DNA of 64,000 bases from Mesobacillus jeotgali. Its GTDB lineage: Bacteria; Bacillota; Bacilli; Bacillales; Cytobacillaceae. The stretch covers positions 4,335,353-4,399,352 of the forward strand of contig NZ_CP025025.1 in the NCBI RefSeq assembly GCF_002874535.1. Reading direction: 5' to 3'. Within the stretch, counting starts at the first letter, position 1, and each line of letters begins with the position of its first letter. The notes under the pieces were generated by a model. That model had not been told where the DNA came from. It did no database searches and saw nothing but the letters and a program-made list of their open reading frames with translations. The position numbers and the translations under genes are program-made. Below are positions 33,980-42,970 of the stretch, piece by piece.

Positions 33980-36088
33980 TTACTTTTTTAATTCCTTTTC
34001 TCGTAATTGAACTTCATAGCTGAAGTCTACCGGGTTCTTATCATCAGCTGGTGCCGCATAACTTGTGATCATATAGTTCTTGCCATCCTTGAATAACTGT
34101 CTCAGCTGGAGTGCATCCTCTTCAGTTACATTGAACGGATCGACCGTCACTACCTTGTAAACTGGCTTTTTGCCAGCAGCCTGTTTTTCATTGATGAAAG
34201 TCACTGTGTACTCAACGTACTTGCCTAAAATCTCATTCATTGACGTGAACGCATCCGTAGATGAACCGTCCTGGCTGAAGCCAATTTCCGGAATAGAGAC
34301 GTTATCAATGAACCAGCCAGAGTCATTATAGCCCCAGTCAGTCAGGTAACGGAAAGATACAAGAACCTTCTGTCCTGCATATCCGCTTAAATCAAAAGTT
34401 TCATTTGTCCATTCTTTTACGTTTCCGGTGAACCCTGGCACGTTTTCCTTGATTTTTGGATAACCCTCTTCGACTACATCTGAAGTAGTATTTTCATTAG
34501 TAAGACTTGTCCATGTCTGCCCGCCGTCAGTTGAAACTTGGACTACACCGAAATCCCAGTGCTCTTCGATATCAAGATATTGATCGAAGTTCAAAGTAGC
34601 GTTTGTGACATTTGAAAGATCTGCTTCAAAAATCAATGTATTGTCTGCTTCATCACCCTTGTTGCCCCAAAGCACACGGTTCGTTTCATCTGTTGGATCT
34701 GCTACTGCTTCCCATAATGTTGGTAGGAAGTCGACACCATCAAAGGAAATGCCATCGATTTTGTCCTCGAAGTCAAGCTGTTTGAAATCTCCGCCCCATG
34801 CTGGAATGCCATCTTTTTCAAATTCAAGTGCGCCTTGATAATCCACTGTATAGCCACGCTTAGTACCTTCGTTGTCAACTGTAAGATTACGAAGGTCGAT
34901 GCTGTCAAAGTTATAGACACCTTCTCCAGGCTGGTTGCTGTCTAGTGCAAGTGCTGTGATGAAATTTTGATATACCTGTGTGAAGTCTTCTGTATAACCA
35001 TGCTTCGCAAGCGTTTTGTTTACCCCGTCAATGCCGATTACATCACTTGTAGCAAGGTCCCGGATAAACTCTTTTCCATATTTATCGTTCATATAAAGCG
35101 TGAAAAGATATACTTGTCCATAATCTGCAATCGTTTCTGGACCAGTTGTTGCTGTACGATGATCATCCCAGTTCACTAGGGAATTTTCCGGATGGTCAAG
35201 ATAGAAGTTGATAGAACGATCATCGTGTCCATATCCACCAAGGTATTCTGAGAAAGTGGACATCCCTTCATTGATCCATGTTTCTTCAGCAGCGTCATTA
35301 TCGGCATGGATTAAGTGCTGCAATTCATGGATTGTTGTTCCAAAGAATGTGCTTTCCAATCGGGTTTCCCAGCTGTTTGTGTCGATTGTGATGATATTGC
35401 GATCCATGTAGTTTTCTAGAGTCTGCCAGAAGAAGCCGGCAACGAAGAATGGATAGTTTGGATCGTTGTAGTTATCATCTTGAACATTATCTACCAGCAT
35501 GACGACTTTATCGCTAGTTTCATAGTATCCCTCAGGGAAATAGCCCCATTCAATCAACGGAGAATGTGATCCATCATGATGGTCTGGAGTTCCAAAGAAT
35601 TCCGTTGCCTTAGGGTAAATATTGCTGTCAAACTCCTCGCGCAGCTTATCGACCTGCTCCTGGGTCACTACATGCGCAGGTCTTGGGTCGCCCTCAGGAA
35701 ATGCAAGATTGTTTGCTACCCAAATCTCGACATTTTCTCCGACACTTCGTAGTGTAAAGTCTTTAAACTTCAAATTTCTGTCCAAAAACTTTTTCGTTCC
35801 GCCATCGTAGGTAAAATGGCTGTCGGCAGCACCGCTTTCTGATCCAGCTGTTTCATCAAGCTGGATGCCCTTTGCCTGTTCCTTGATGGATTGCTCTGCT
35901 TTCTTCAAGAAATCCTCGTCCTTTGAAAGCTGGTCCAAACGGCTGTCAATGTCAACCCTGTCCCCATATCGTTCAATATCCCATTTTGCTGTTGTAGCGG
36001 CCTCAGCCTCTGGTACAGCTGTTACTGGTGCAACCAGTGAAAGAGCCAATGCTCCTGTTGTTAAGATCGATAGTATTTTCGATTTCAT
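33980..36088 (-). CDS. Secreted zinc metalloprotease, immune inhibitor A-like
   Basis: The 702-residue protein has a Sec signal peptide (1-30, ending EAEAA). The catalytic motif HELQH is at residues 254-258 and a likely third zinc ligand Glu274 lies in WINEG, the gluzincin pattern. Downstream is a jelly-roll/MAM-like domain (GYAGQKVLVSFRYLTDWGYNDSGWFIDNVS) with Asp/Asn-rich calcium-type segments. The overall layout is that of Bacillus InhA-like exoproteases. However, the usual M6 HExxHxxGxxD is absent, and the HELQHLIH...WINEG spacing is closer to M30 hyicolysin-like enzymes. AAGGGAG precedes ATG 36088. Confidence 0.82.
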   Translation of the reverse strand: MKSKILSILTTGALALSLVAPVTAVPEAEAATTAKWDIERYGDRVDIDSRLDQLSKDEDFLKKAEQSIKEQAKGIQLDETAGSESGAADSHFTYDGGTKKFLDRNLKFKDFTLRSVGENVEIWVANNLAFPEGDPRPAHVVTQEQVDKLREEFDSNIYPKATEFFGTPDHHDGSHSPLIEWGYFPEGYYETSDKVVMLVDNVQDDNYNDPNYPFFVAGFFWQTLENYMDRNIITIDTNSWETRLESTFFGTTIHELQHLIHADNDAAEETWINEGMSTFSEYLGGYGHDDRSINFYLDHPENSLVNWDDHRTATTGPETIADYGQVYLFTLYMNDKYGKEFIRDLATSDVIGIDGVNKTLAKHGYTEDFTQVYQNFITALALDSNQPGEGVYNFDSIDLRNLTVDNEGTKRGYTVDYQGALEFEKDGIPAWGGDFKQLDFEDKIDGISFDGVDFLPTLWEAVADPTDETNRVLWGNKGDEADNTLIFEADLSNVTNATLNFDQYLDIEEHWDFGVVQVSTDGGQTWTSLTNENTTSDVVEEGYPKIKENVPGFTGNVKEWTNETFDLSGYAGQKVLVSFRYLTDWGYNDSGWFIDNVSIPEIGFSQDGSSTDAFTSMNEILGKYVEYTVTFINEKQAAGKKPVYKVVTVDPFNVTEEDALQLRQLFKDGKNYMITSYAAPADDKNPVDFSYEVQLREKELKK

Positions 36089-36249
36089 CTTTTTTTCTCC
36101 CTTCGTCCTACGAAATAACTATAAAAATCTTAACATGCTAAATTTTCAGAAATAAGAGAATATATTACTATATTCAAACTTAATTTTTCTTCCTTTAATA
36201 CTAATAAGGACTTAACACCTAAGTCTTTGGAACCAATTTAATAAGAACT

Positions 36250-36283
36250 AAAAATCGTCCGCCTAATAGGCGGACGATTTTTT
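36250..36283. terminator. Terminator of niaP
   Basis: A 12-bp perfect stem, 36252-36263 with 36269-36280, has a 5-base loop. A-tracts upstream and T-tracts downstream allow use from either strand. The niaP stop lies three bases beyond it. Confidence 0.9.
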
Positions 36284-36285
36284 CA

Positions 36286-37491
36286 TTACGCAAGTTCCTT
36301 CTGCTTCGTTTCCGTACCCCAGAAGAATACTGCGGCAGCACCAATCAGAATGGCTATACAGAAAACCGTGAAGATGGCAGTGATGGATAGATTTTGCGCT
36401 GATAAATACGGAACCATCAGTGGTCCGATTATCCCGCCGATTCGGCCAAAGGATGCAGCCATTCCTGCACCGGATCCGCGGATTGTTGTTGGATATTGTT
36501 CTGGTGTATAAGCGTATAACGCTCCCCACGCACCCAGGTTGAAGAATGACAGCAGAACACCCGCAGTGATCAGCAATGCAAGCGTGTCTGCCGTTCCGAA
36601 GAAATAGGCGCTCAGTGCTGTTCCTATTAAATAGACAACCAGCACGAACTTCCTCCCTGCTCTTTCAATTAGCCACGCGGCTGTGAAATATCCTGGTAGC
36701 TGTGCCAGGGTCATGATCAATACATATTGGAAGCTCTTGATCAAGGTGAAGCCTTTCATGACCATCACGCTCGGCAGCCAGAGGAACATTCCATAATAGG
36801 AAAATACCACGCTGAACCATAAAATCCAGAGCATCGCCGTTTTCCTGAAGTGTTCCCTTGACCAGACCTCAGCAATGCTTTCCTTCATTGTCAGTCTTTC
36901 CTTCTTGGAAACTGCCAGGTACCTTGGTGAATCCGGCAGATTTATACGAAGGTACAGCGCATAAAATGCCGGCAGGGCACTAAGAATTAACGCCATTTGC
37001 CAGCCGAATTTTGGAATGATAAAGTATGAGATTAAAGCTGCGACAAGCCAACCTGCAGCCCAGAAGCTCTCGAGAAGGACGACGACACGCCCCCGTTTTT
37101 CAGCAGGCACACTCTCCGAAACAAGAGTAGATGCAACCGGAAGCTCTCCGCCAAGTCCCATTCCAATAAAAAACCTTAGCAATAAAAAGAACGACAGAGT
37201 TGTTGCCATTGCGGAAATCCCGCTACCTACCGAGAAAAGCAATAACGTAATGATGAAGACATTTTTCCGGCCAATCCGGTCAGCAAGCAAGCCAAATACA
37301 AATGCACCGACAGCCATACCGATTGAGTTCACGCTGCCGATCCAGCCCATTTCCTTACCCGTCAAATTCCAGTCGACCTGCAATGCGGCGATGATAAAGG
37401 ACAAGATCCCCACATCCATCGCATCGAACATCCAGCCCAGCCCGGCAATGCCGAGCAGCTTTTTTTCAGAAATCTCCTGTGTCTTTTTCAT
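36286..37491 (-). CDS. niaP: Niacin/nicotinamide transporter NiaP (MFS)
   Basis: The 401-residue 12-helix MFS protein is closely similar along its length to B. subtilis NiaP (YceI), from the N-terminal KLLGIAGLGWMFDAMDVGIL to the C-terminal GTETKQKEL. The MFS loop motif is FGLLADRIGRK. It takes up nicotinate or nicotinamide for NAD synthesis. AGGAGGG precedes ATG 37491. A possible NiaR-like site lies about 95 bp upstream. Confidence 0.9.
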   Translation of the reverse strand: MKKTQEISEKKLLGIAGLGWMFDAMDVGILSFIIAALQVDWNLTGKEMGWIGSVNSIGMAVGAFVFGLLADRIGRKNVFIITLLLFSVGSGISAMATTLSFFLLLRFFIGMGLGGELPVASTLVSESVPAEKRGRVVVLLESFWAAGWLVAALISYFIIPKFGWQMALILSALPAFYALYLRINLPDSPRYLAVSKKERLTMKESIAEVWSREHFRKTAMLWILWFSVVFSYYGMFLWLPSVMVMKGFTLIKSFQYVLIMTLAQLPGYFTAAWLIERAGRKFVLVVYLIGTALSAYFFGTADTLALLITAGVLLSFFNLGAWGALYAYTPEQYPTTIRGSGAGMAASFGRIGGIIGPLMVPYLSAQNLSITAIFTVFCIAILIGAAAVFFWGTETKQKELA

Positions 37492-37678
37492 ATAACCCTC
37501 CTAAACCATTGCAACGATACAAATAGTTTCCCTAAAATTGTTAGTTTTAACATAATAATTGCGATGCTTCTTTATATTACCATGTGTCTTTACAGTAGTC
37601 ATGATAAAAGTGAACCGTAAATAATTTCAAAGAATATGCGGACATTATAACTACATCCCTGAAAAGGTGGAGTATGTC

Positions 37679-38512
37679 ATGAGAATAAAAAGGCTCGTTA
37701 AAAAGAACTCCATTCCCTTTCTGCTGCTAGCAGTGGCTCATGTTCTGATTTTCTTCATATTCGCAAAACGAAGCCGTCAAAAGAATATATGGGTTCTTCT
37801 GCTCTCCAATATCGGTATGGCATATTTATTTGAGTATCCGGTCCTTAACCTGTTCAAAGGGTATTCATATAAACCATATATCCTTAAAAAGCGAGTGCAT
37901 GACCAAATTCTTGGAGCTATTTTTTCCCAGGCATTATATGTCCCAATTACTGCAACCCTCCTGACACTGTACCAAAAGAATCGGTACTGGAAACTCGGCA
38001 GCACGCTGATTTATTATGGGATTGAACGGTATTTCCTGCATTTAAAATTATATAAAGCGTATTGGTGGAAGCCTTACTATACAGTCTTTTTCATGAATAT
38101 CTATTTTTATGTCAGCGACTGGTTTTACAAAGTGCTGAACGCGAAAAAAGAATGGGCGCTGGTGATCGCACAATACCTGTCAACAGAAGTAATTGGTGTT
38201 ACCTTGCTCTATATATCTGCAGTCAACAGGAAAGTCAGGTTTGGACGGGGGTTCCACCACTCATGGCGGGAGCATTACATAATCGTACCAATCTATAGTT
38301 TGATTCGGTCCATTTTCCTCGTCCTAAATTCGTCAAAAAGTGGACTGATGCCGAAACTGACGATGTTCACGGGCTCCATCGGCACGGATCTGCTGCTGGA
38401 ACGGACCGGCCTGGTGAAACTGCGATCGGGCAAGCTCTGGAATATCATTTTCCATGCAGGCATGGTCATTATTTCAAGGTTTTTATATTTAACAATTCGT
38501 CAAAAAAAGTAG
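37679..38512 (+). CDS. Conserved membrane protein of unknown function
   Basis: The 277-residue protein is Tyr/Trp/Lys-rich and has about six hydrophobic segments interrupted by basic loops (KKNRYWKLG, NRKVRFGRGFHHSW). Family and function are not recognised. ATG 37679 follows GGTGGAG by six bases; a GTG at 37667 is part of that ribosome site. It converges on the histidine kinase gene. Confidence 0.65.
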   Translation: MRIKRLVKKNSIPFLLLAVAHVLIFFIFAKRSRQKNIWVLLLSNIGMAYLFEYPVLNLFKGYSYKPYILKKRVHDQILGAIFSQALYVPITATLLTLYQKNRYWKLGSTLIYYGIERYFLHLKLYKAYWWKPYYTVFFMNIYFYVSDWFYKVLNAKKEWALVIAQYLSTEVIGVTLLYISAVNRKVRFGRGFHHSWREHYIIVPIYSLIRSIFLVLNSSKSGLMPKLTMFTGSIGTDLLLERTGLVKLRSGKLWNIIFHAGMVIISRFLYLTIRQKK

Positions 38513-38513
38513 A

Positions 38514-38541
38514 AACCCCCTCTGCAAAGCAAAGGGGGATT
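38514..38541. terminator. Probable bidirectional terminator
   Basis: A CCCCC/GGGGG-based stem around TCTGCAAAGCAAA lies between two convergent genes, with AAAAAAAG just upstream and only a short T-rich end. Confidence 0.5.
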
Positions 38542-38546
38542 CTGGT

Positions 38547-40781
38547 CTAATTTAGTTTTTCAAGGATGACAGTTACCTTGAACAGGTCACCATCGACTTC
38601 AATATCAAGTGAGCCTTCATGCAGGTCTACGATAGATTTTGCGATTGCGAGTCCAAGCCCTGACCCTTCTGTATGACGTGATTGGTCGCCGCGTTTGAAG
38701 CGTTCGAAAAGTTCATTCAAATCCTCGCCCAACTCGTATTTCGTGATGTTTTTAAAAGTAAGCACAACCTGGTTCGGCTCCTCTTTTACAGAAATATATA
38801 CCCTCGTATTCTCCAGTGCATATTTCAGGATATTCCCAATCAGGTTATCGAACACCCTCCATAGCTTCTGTCCGTCAACAAAGGCATACACTGCCTGGTC
38901 GGGTTGTGATACCCTCAGTTGAAGGGACGACTGGCTAAGCGCCTCATTATGCTCGGCCAAAGCTTGCTGCAGCAGCTGGTTGAGGTCGACCTTCTCCTTG
39001 TGCAGCTCAATATTGCCGCTCGCCATTTTTGTCGCCTCGAACAGGTCATCGATCAATACTTTAAGGCGCTTCGATTTCCTGTCGAGGATTTCGAGGTAGG
39101 AATCCCTGTCCTCCTGAGCGAGGTCAGGCGTTTTCAGAAGCTCTGTATACGTGATGATCGATGTCAGCGGTGTCCTGAGATCATGGCTGACATTCGTAAT
39201 CAATTCTGTCTTAAGGCGTTCGCTTTTTGCCTGTTCTTTGTGGGAAACATTTACCGTGTTCCTAAGGTTATTGATATTAGACGCATGTTTCGCGATCGCA
39301 GATTTCCCTTTCACCGGGATATCCACACCTAAATTGCCTGCCGCAAGTTCTTCTGTATGCTTTAATACTTTATTCAAGTAGCCTGCTTTTCTCATGATCA
39401 TGATGAAAATCGGGAGACTGATTACTCCAAAAGCGAAAGCAATGACGATTATTGGCCCTCCACCCGATGCAAGGACGGCAACAAACAGCATGCCTATTAC
39501 AAACACGATTCCGAGGATGACAAGAAGCTGGAATCCAATGCTCTTGATTAAAAAGGCATTCAGAATCGCATGATAACTTTTCACTAAAAGGCTGCTATTC
39601 ACATCTTCCTTCAGCTTTGGCCAATCCTTTCGGTATTCGGAAAGGAATTTCAACTGAATCCAACCGAAGGCCAGCAAGGAAGCTGCAGCGACAAGGCTGA
39701 TAATCAGTTCAATAAGTGAAGCTAATACATTTGAGTGGTAATAGACAAATTGTTCACTAATTAATGTCATAGACAGCAATAAGAAAAAAACTGTTATCAA
39801 AAGCAGTACTGCTCTAACATCGAGAGGAATCCTCCCATAGAAGGGTTTCAGTTGTTCGAATGAGCCAAAAACTGCTGCCGGCTTCCTTTTTGCCAGGAAA
39901 TAACTCGCAATTAATGCCGCAATACTTAATAAAAGATAGCCAAAATAGAGCTTTTGCCCTTTCTGATAGTGTTTATAATTAAAGATTGAGCTATGTTTTT
40001 CTGAAGCATGTCTGGATAAGCCTACTTGACCGGTAAGATCTCGGTCTTTTTGATTCTCGAGAATCGCTTCAGCCACTTCGTTATAAGGCAGGAATTTCTC
40101 CGTATAACCAGTGAATAAATAACTATTATGCAAACCCTCATAATCCAGAATATAATACATATCTCTTTTATTTAGGTAATCAGATGCTTTTTCATCCTTT
40201 GACAAATTAAGGTTGGTAAAGACCTCTCCAGTTGAGTTGTCTTTAAGGTAATATTTGTATGCCGCTTTAAGGTTGGTGAATTCGCGGCGGTATCTTTCGA
40301 GATTCTGGTAAAACTCATCAACCTTCTTCTCTTTTTCTTTCACGACTTTAGCACGTACATATTCATCACTATTGAAGTTTTCGGTTATATCCGTGATTTT
40401 TCCGTCTCTTTCCTTCTTCAGAATCTCTTCGGCAGCCTTGTTTCCCGAATCGATTGCCGCCTGTATTTGATCTTCATATTGCATGCCAATATTTGAAATC
40501 TGATCTCCGAGATTCCCATATCTCGTTCGGTGTTCTGCAATTTCCTCATCTGAAACAGTGATTTGCTTTTTCATTTCTTCTTTTGGCATTTTATAGAGTT
40601 CATACACATTCAGCATGGCAACAAACTGATCTTTTTCCGAGTGGTATTCATCTGATTCAAAATAATCGCCCTGCATGAACCGGCTGCCATTAGTCAGGAC
40701 TGAAAAAACTCCACTAAGACCGAATGAGATCAAAAGCACCCATACCACAAACAAATACTTACTTTTCGATTTTATATCCAA
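38547..40781 (-). CDS. Sensor histidine kinase with large extracytoplasmic coiled-coil domain
   Basis: The 744-residue protein has an N-terminal helix (about 8-30) and a long, charged, helical sensor domain of about 245 residues. Several membrane helices (about 280-470) and a HAMP-like linker follow. HisKA comes next (ITNVSHDLRTPLTSIITYTELL) and then HATPase (GSGLGLAIAKSIV). The kinase core is of the VanS/OmpR-partner class. The signal is unknown. TTG 40781 follows AAGGTGG, and the gene overlaps the end of the response regulator by 23 bases. Confidence 0.85.
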   Translation of the reverse strand: MDIKSKSKYLFVVWVLLISFGLSGVFSVLTNGSRFMQGDYFESDEYHSEKDQFVAMLNVYELYKMPKEEMKKQITVSDEEIAEHRTRYGNLGDQISNIGMQYEDQIQAAIDSGNKAAEEILKKERDGKITDITENFNSDEYVRAKVVKEKEKKVDEFYQNLERYRREFTNLKAAYKYYLKDNSTGEVFTNLNLSKDEKASDYLNKRDMYYILDYEGLHNSYLFTGYTEKFLPYNEVAEAILENQKDRDLTGQVGLSRHASEKHSSIFNYKHYQKGQKLYFGYLLLSIAALIASYFLAKRKPAAVFGSFEQLKPFYGRIPLDVRAVLLLITVFFLLLSMTLISEQFVYYHSNVLASLIELIISLVAAASLLAFGWIQLKFLSEYRKDWPKLKEDVNSSLLVKSYHAILNAFLIKSIGFQLLVILGIVFVIGMLFVAVLASGGGPIIVIAFAFGVISLPIFIMIMRKAGYLNKVLKHTEELAAGNLGVDIPVKGKSAIAKHASNINNLRNTVNVSHKEQAKSERLKTELITNVSHDLRTPLTSIITYTELLKTPDLAQEDRDSYLEILDRKSKRLKVLIDDLFEATKMASGNIELHKEKVDLNQLLQQALAEHNEALSQSSLQLRVSQPDQAVYAFVDGQKLWRVFDNLIGNILKYALENTRVYISVKEEPNQVVLTFKNITKYELGEDLNELFERFKRGDQSRHTEGSGLGLAIAKSIVDLHEGSLDIEVDGDLFKVTVILEKLN

Positions 40782-41451
40782 TCCCCCACACCACCTTCAA
40801 AAATCTTGGATTCTTCGGATCGATCTCTATTTTCTCGCGGATTTTCCGGATATGGACGGCAACCGTATTTTCGGCATTGTAGCTCGGTTCCTTCCAAACC
40901 CGCTCATATATATCATTGATGGAGAACACTCTGCCAGCGTTTGTCATCAACAGCTCGAGGATTTTGTACTCAATAGGTGTCAATTTGACTGACTCCCCAT
41001 GTGCAGTGACTTCCTTAGACGACTGATCCAATGTCAGTCCGTTCAGGTCGATCACTTTTGCTTTCCCTTCATATGTACCGAGTGTGACATATCTCCTCAG
41101 CTGGGATTTTACCCTGGCAATCAGTTCGAGCGGATTGAATGGCTTTGTTACATAGTCATCTGCGCCAACCTGAAGCCCGAGAATTTTATCCGTATCCTCT
41201 GCCTTTGCGCTCAAAATGATAATCGGGATATTCTTGTCTTCGCGGATCCGGAACGTTGTCGTGATTCCGTCCTGCCGCGGCATCATCACGTCGAGCAAAA
41301 TCAAGTGAACCGGCTGCTCATTCAGCTTCTCGATCGCCTCGATGCCATCAGCCGCCTTGATGACCCTGATTCCTTCATTTTTTAAATAAATCTCTATCGC
41401 GTCGCGTATCTCTTTTTCATCATCAACCACCAGCACATTGTATTGTTCCAC
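40759..41451 (-). CDS. OmpR/PhoB-family response regulator
   Basis: The 230-residue protein has an N-terminal receiver (VVDDEKEIRD, phospho-acceptor Asp in LILLDVMMP, Lys in VTKPF) and a C-terminal winged helix (SVKLTPIEYKILELLMTNAGRVFS). It is the partner of the overlapping kinase gene. The start is GTG 41451 behind GAAGGGGG. Target genes are unknown. Confidence 0.9.
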   Translation of the reverse strand: MEQYNVLVVDDEKEIRDAIEIYLKNEGIRVIKAADGIEAIEKLNEQPVHLILLDVMMPRQDGITTTFRIREDKNIPIIILSAKAEDTDKILGLQVGADDYVTKPFNPLELIARVKSQLRRYVTLGTYEGKAKVIDLNGLTLDQSSKEVTAHGESVKLTPIEYKILELLMTNAGRVFSINDIYERVWKEPSYNAENTVAVHIRKIREKIEIDPKNPRFLKVVWGIGYKIEK

Positions 41452-41738
41452 ATGAAAAACCCCCTTCCCACACAGGCAAGCTTTGATATTGATTATTCTA
41501 GACCGTTAACCTTAATATTCACCGAGGATAAATCTTAAGATTTTCTTAATATTGGTAAAAGTAGTGTGTGAATCTATTATATAGTTTTATTGAGAGTGAT
41601 AGAAAAGGTAATTTTGAGGTGTTCAAAGGATATTTCTTGCAGAGGAAACAGGCTCAAGCCCCTGGAGTTGAGCCGATTGGAGGGATTAAATCATTTTACA
41701 TTGAAAAAACCAATAAGTTTCATGCCTTTTTTCTTTTT
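41452..41738. other. Gene-free stretch upstream of the two-component operon
   Basis: No convincing gene is seen. It must hold the minus-strand promoter of the response regulator, but I could not pick a clear one. A 7-bp inverted pair, GGCTCAA (41651-41657) with TTGAGCC (41668-41674), is the only distinct structure. The far end is T-rich and merges into array C. Confidence 0.5.
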
Positions 41739-41879
41739 ATTGGCGGTGTTCACAACTTTATTGGCGATTTTCAAATTTTATTGGCGAAAAAATTTAATTA
41801 TTGGCGATTTCGCCCTACTTATTGGCGAAAATAAAATTTTATTGGCGAACTGGAAATTCCGGGCGTTTTTTTCCAGTTC
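41739..41879 (+). repeat. 20/21-bp tandem intergenic array, ATTGGCGA type, ending in a hairpin (array C)
   Basis: ATTGGCG cores start at 41739, 41760, 41780, 41800, 41821 and 41841, with spacings of 21, 20, 20, 21 and 20. The last unit runs into GAACTGGAAA (41847-41856), which pairs perfectly with TTTCCAGTTC (41870-41879). Array A at 10677-10760 has the same core and hairpin in reverse orientation. The hairpin end abuts the 3' end of the HAD gene. Confidence 0.85.
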
Positions 41880-41888
41880 AGGTCCCTG

Positions 41889-42353
41889 CTACTTGCGCAG
41901 CGTTGCGATTATCCGCTTAGGATTCAGTAGTAAGTCCAGGGCATCATTGATATTGTCGATCATGATATCACTTTTCATCAATGTTGCCGTTGCACAGCCT
42001 TCTCTTCCGGCCACAGCAATCGCAAGATCAGCTTCTTCGAACATGGATGCGTCGTTTGCTCCATTCCCGATACACACAGATCCATTTAGTCCAGCGGTGA
42101 ACTCCCCTTTTTCACCTGTGTGGTCATCAGAGCGAAGAATCTGCACCGATACAGGCAGCCCGCTGCATTGCCCAGCTACGGTTCCATTCGTATCTGCTGT
42201 AATCACATGGATTTCTGCATCCTTGCTTAAAAGCACGACCCTTTCTGCTACTCCAGGAATCAACTCACCATTAAAAGCAATGGTTCCGTTAAAATCCAAA
42301 ACAAGATGATTGATGTTAAATTGGCCTCTGCCCGGGATGTTCAATGCAAGCAT
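41889..42353 (-). CDS. Soluble HAD-family protein resembling a P-type ATPase core
   Basis: The 154-residue protein has HAD motif I in LVLDFNGTIAFNG (DxNGT rather than DKTGT) and the C-terminal metal site in CIGNGANDASMFEEADLAIAV. It is like the phosphorylation domain of P-type ATPases but lacks a cap and membrane parts, the class annotated as soluble P-type ATPase. The substrate is unknown. ATG 42353 follows GGGAGG. An upstream in-frame ATG at 42395 has no ribosome site. Confidence 0.8.
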   Translation of the reverse strand: MLALNIPGRGQFNINHLVLDFNGTIAFNGELIPGVAERVVLLSKDAEIHVITADTNGTVAGQCSGLPVSVQILRSDDHTGEKGEFTAGLNGSVCIGNGANDASMFEEADLAIAVAGREGCATATLMKSDIMIDNINDALDLLLNPKRIIATLRK

Positions 42354-42413
42354 GAATATGCCTCCCATTTTTGATAGAATATCGTTATTATACACCCGCT
42401 TGGAGGATGTTAG

Positions 42414-42953
42414 ATGGAAAAGAGCAAAGTTATACTTTATATCGCGATGAGCCTGGATGGCTATATTGCCAGGCCGGATGGAGCCGTTGACTGGCTCGAT
42501 GATGTGGAAGGCGATGGAGATAATGGTTACAGTGAATTCTACAGCAAGGTTGGGTCAGTAATAATGGGTCGTAAAACGTACGAAGAGGTTTTGAGACTGA
42601 CGGATGAATTTCCGTATGCTGGTAAGCCATGTTATGTTTTATCGCGACAGTCCCAGGAAAGCAACTCTCATGTCAATTTTACAGATGAGGAACTGGAATC
42701 CCTGATTCCGCGTTTGAAGGAACAATCTGAAGGGTATGTCTGGCTTGTCGGCGGGGGCCAGCTTGTGAAGCAGTTCCTTGAGAAAAAGTTGATTGATGAA
42801 TTGGAGCTTTATATCATTCCGAAAGTGATTGGTGAAGGAATTCCACTTTTTCCAGAAGGCACACTGCCCGCGAATTTCGAATTAACCGGCACAGAAAGCT
42901 ATGGACAGATTGCGGCATTAAAATACAAATCCAAAACTAATGGCGCTGGATGA
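42414..42953 (+). CDS. Dihydrofolate-reductase-like (RibD C-terminal family) protein
   Basis: The 179-residue protein starts ILYIAMSLDGYIARPDGAVDWL, the RibD-C/DHFR-like hallmark, with GRKTYEEV and the NADPH-site VWLVGGGQLVKQFL. It resembles YyaP/YwjB proteins, which are probable NADPH reductases of unknown substrate. It is divergent from the HAD gene. GGAGG precedes ATG 42414. Confidence 0.85.
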   Translation: MEKSKVILYIAMSLDGYIARPDGAVDWLDDVEGDGDNGYSEFYSKVGSVIMGRKTYEEVLRLTDEFPYAGKPCYVLSRQSQESNSHVNFTDEELESLIPRLKEQSEGYVWLVGGGQLVKQFLEKKLIDELELYIIPKVIGEGIPLFPEGTLPANFELTGTESYGQIAALKYKSKTNGAG

Positions 42954-42970
42954 CTTCCAGCGCCTTTTTT
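42942..42970. terminator. Terminator between convergent genes
   Basis: GGCGCTGGA (42942-42950) pairs with TCCAGCGCC (42956-42964), followed by T7. The left arm contains the last codons of the reductase gene. It also lies at the end of the anti-sigma gene. Confidence 0.88.

Noticed and set aside
41590-42309. 239-residue plus-strand frame
   Set aside because: It runs through array C and then antisense through the HAD gene. It has no ribosome site, and the HAD frame opposite has clear motifs.
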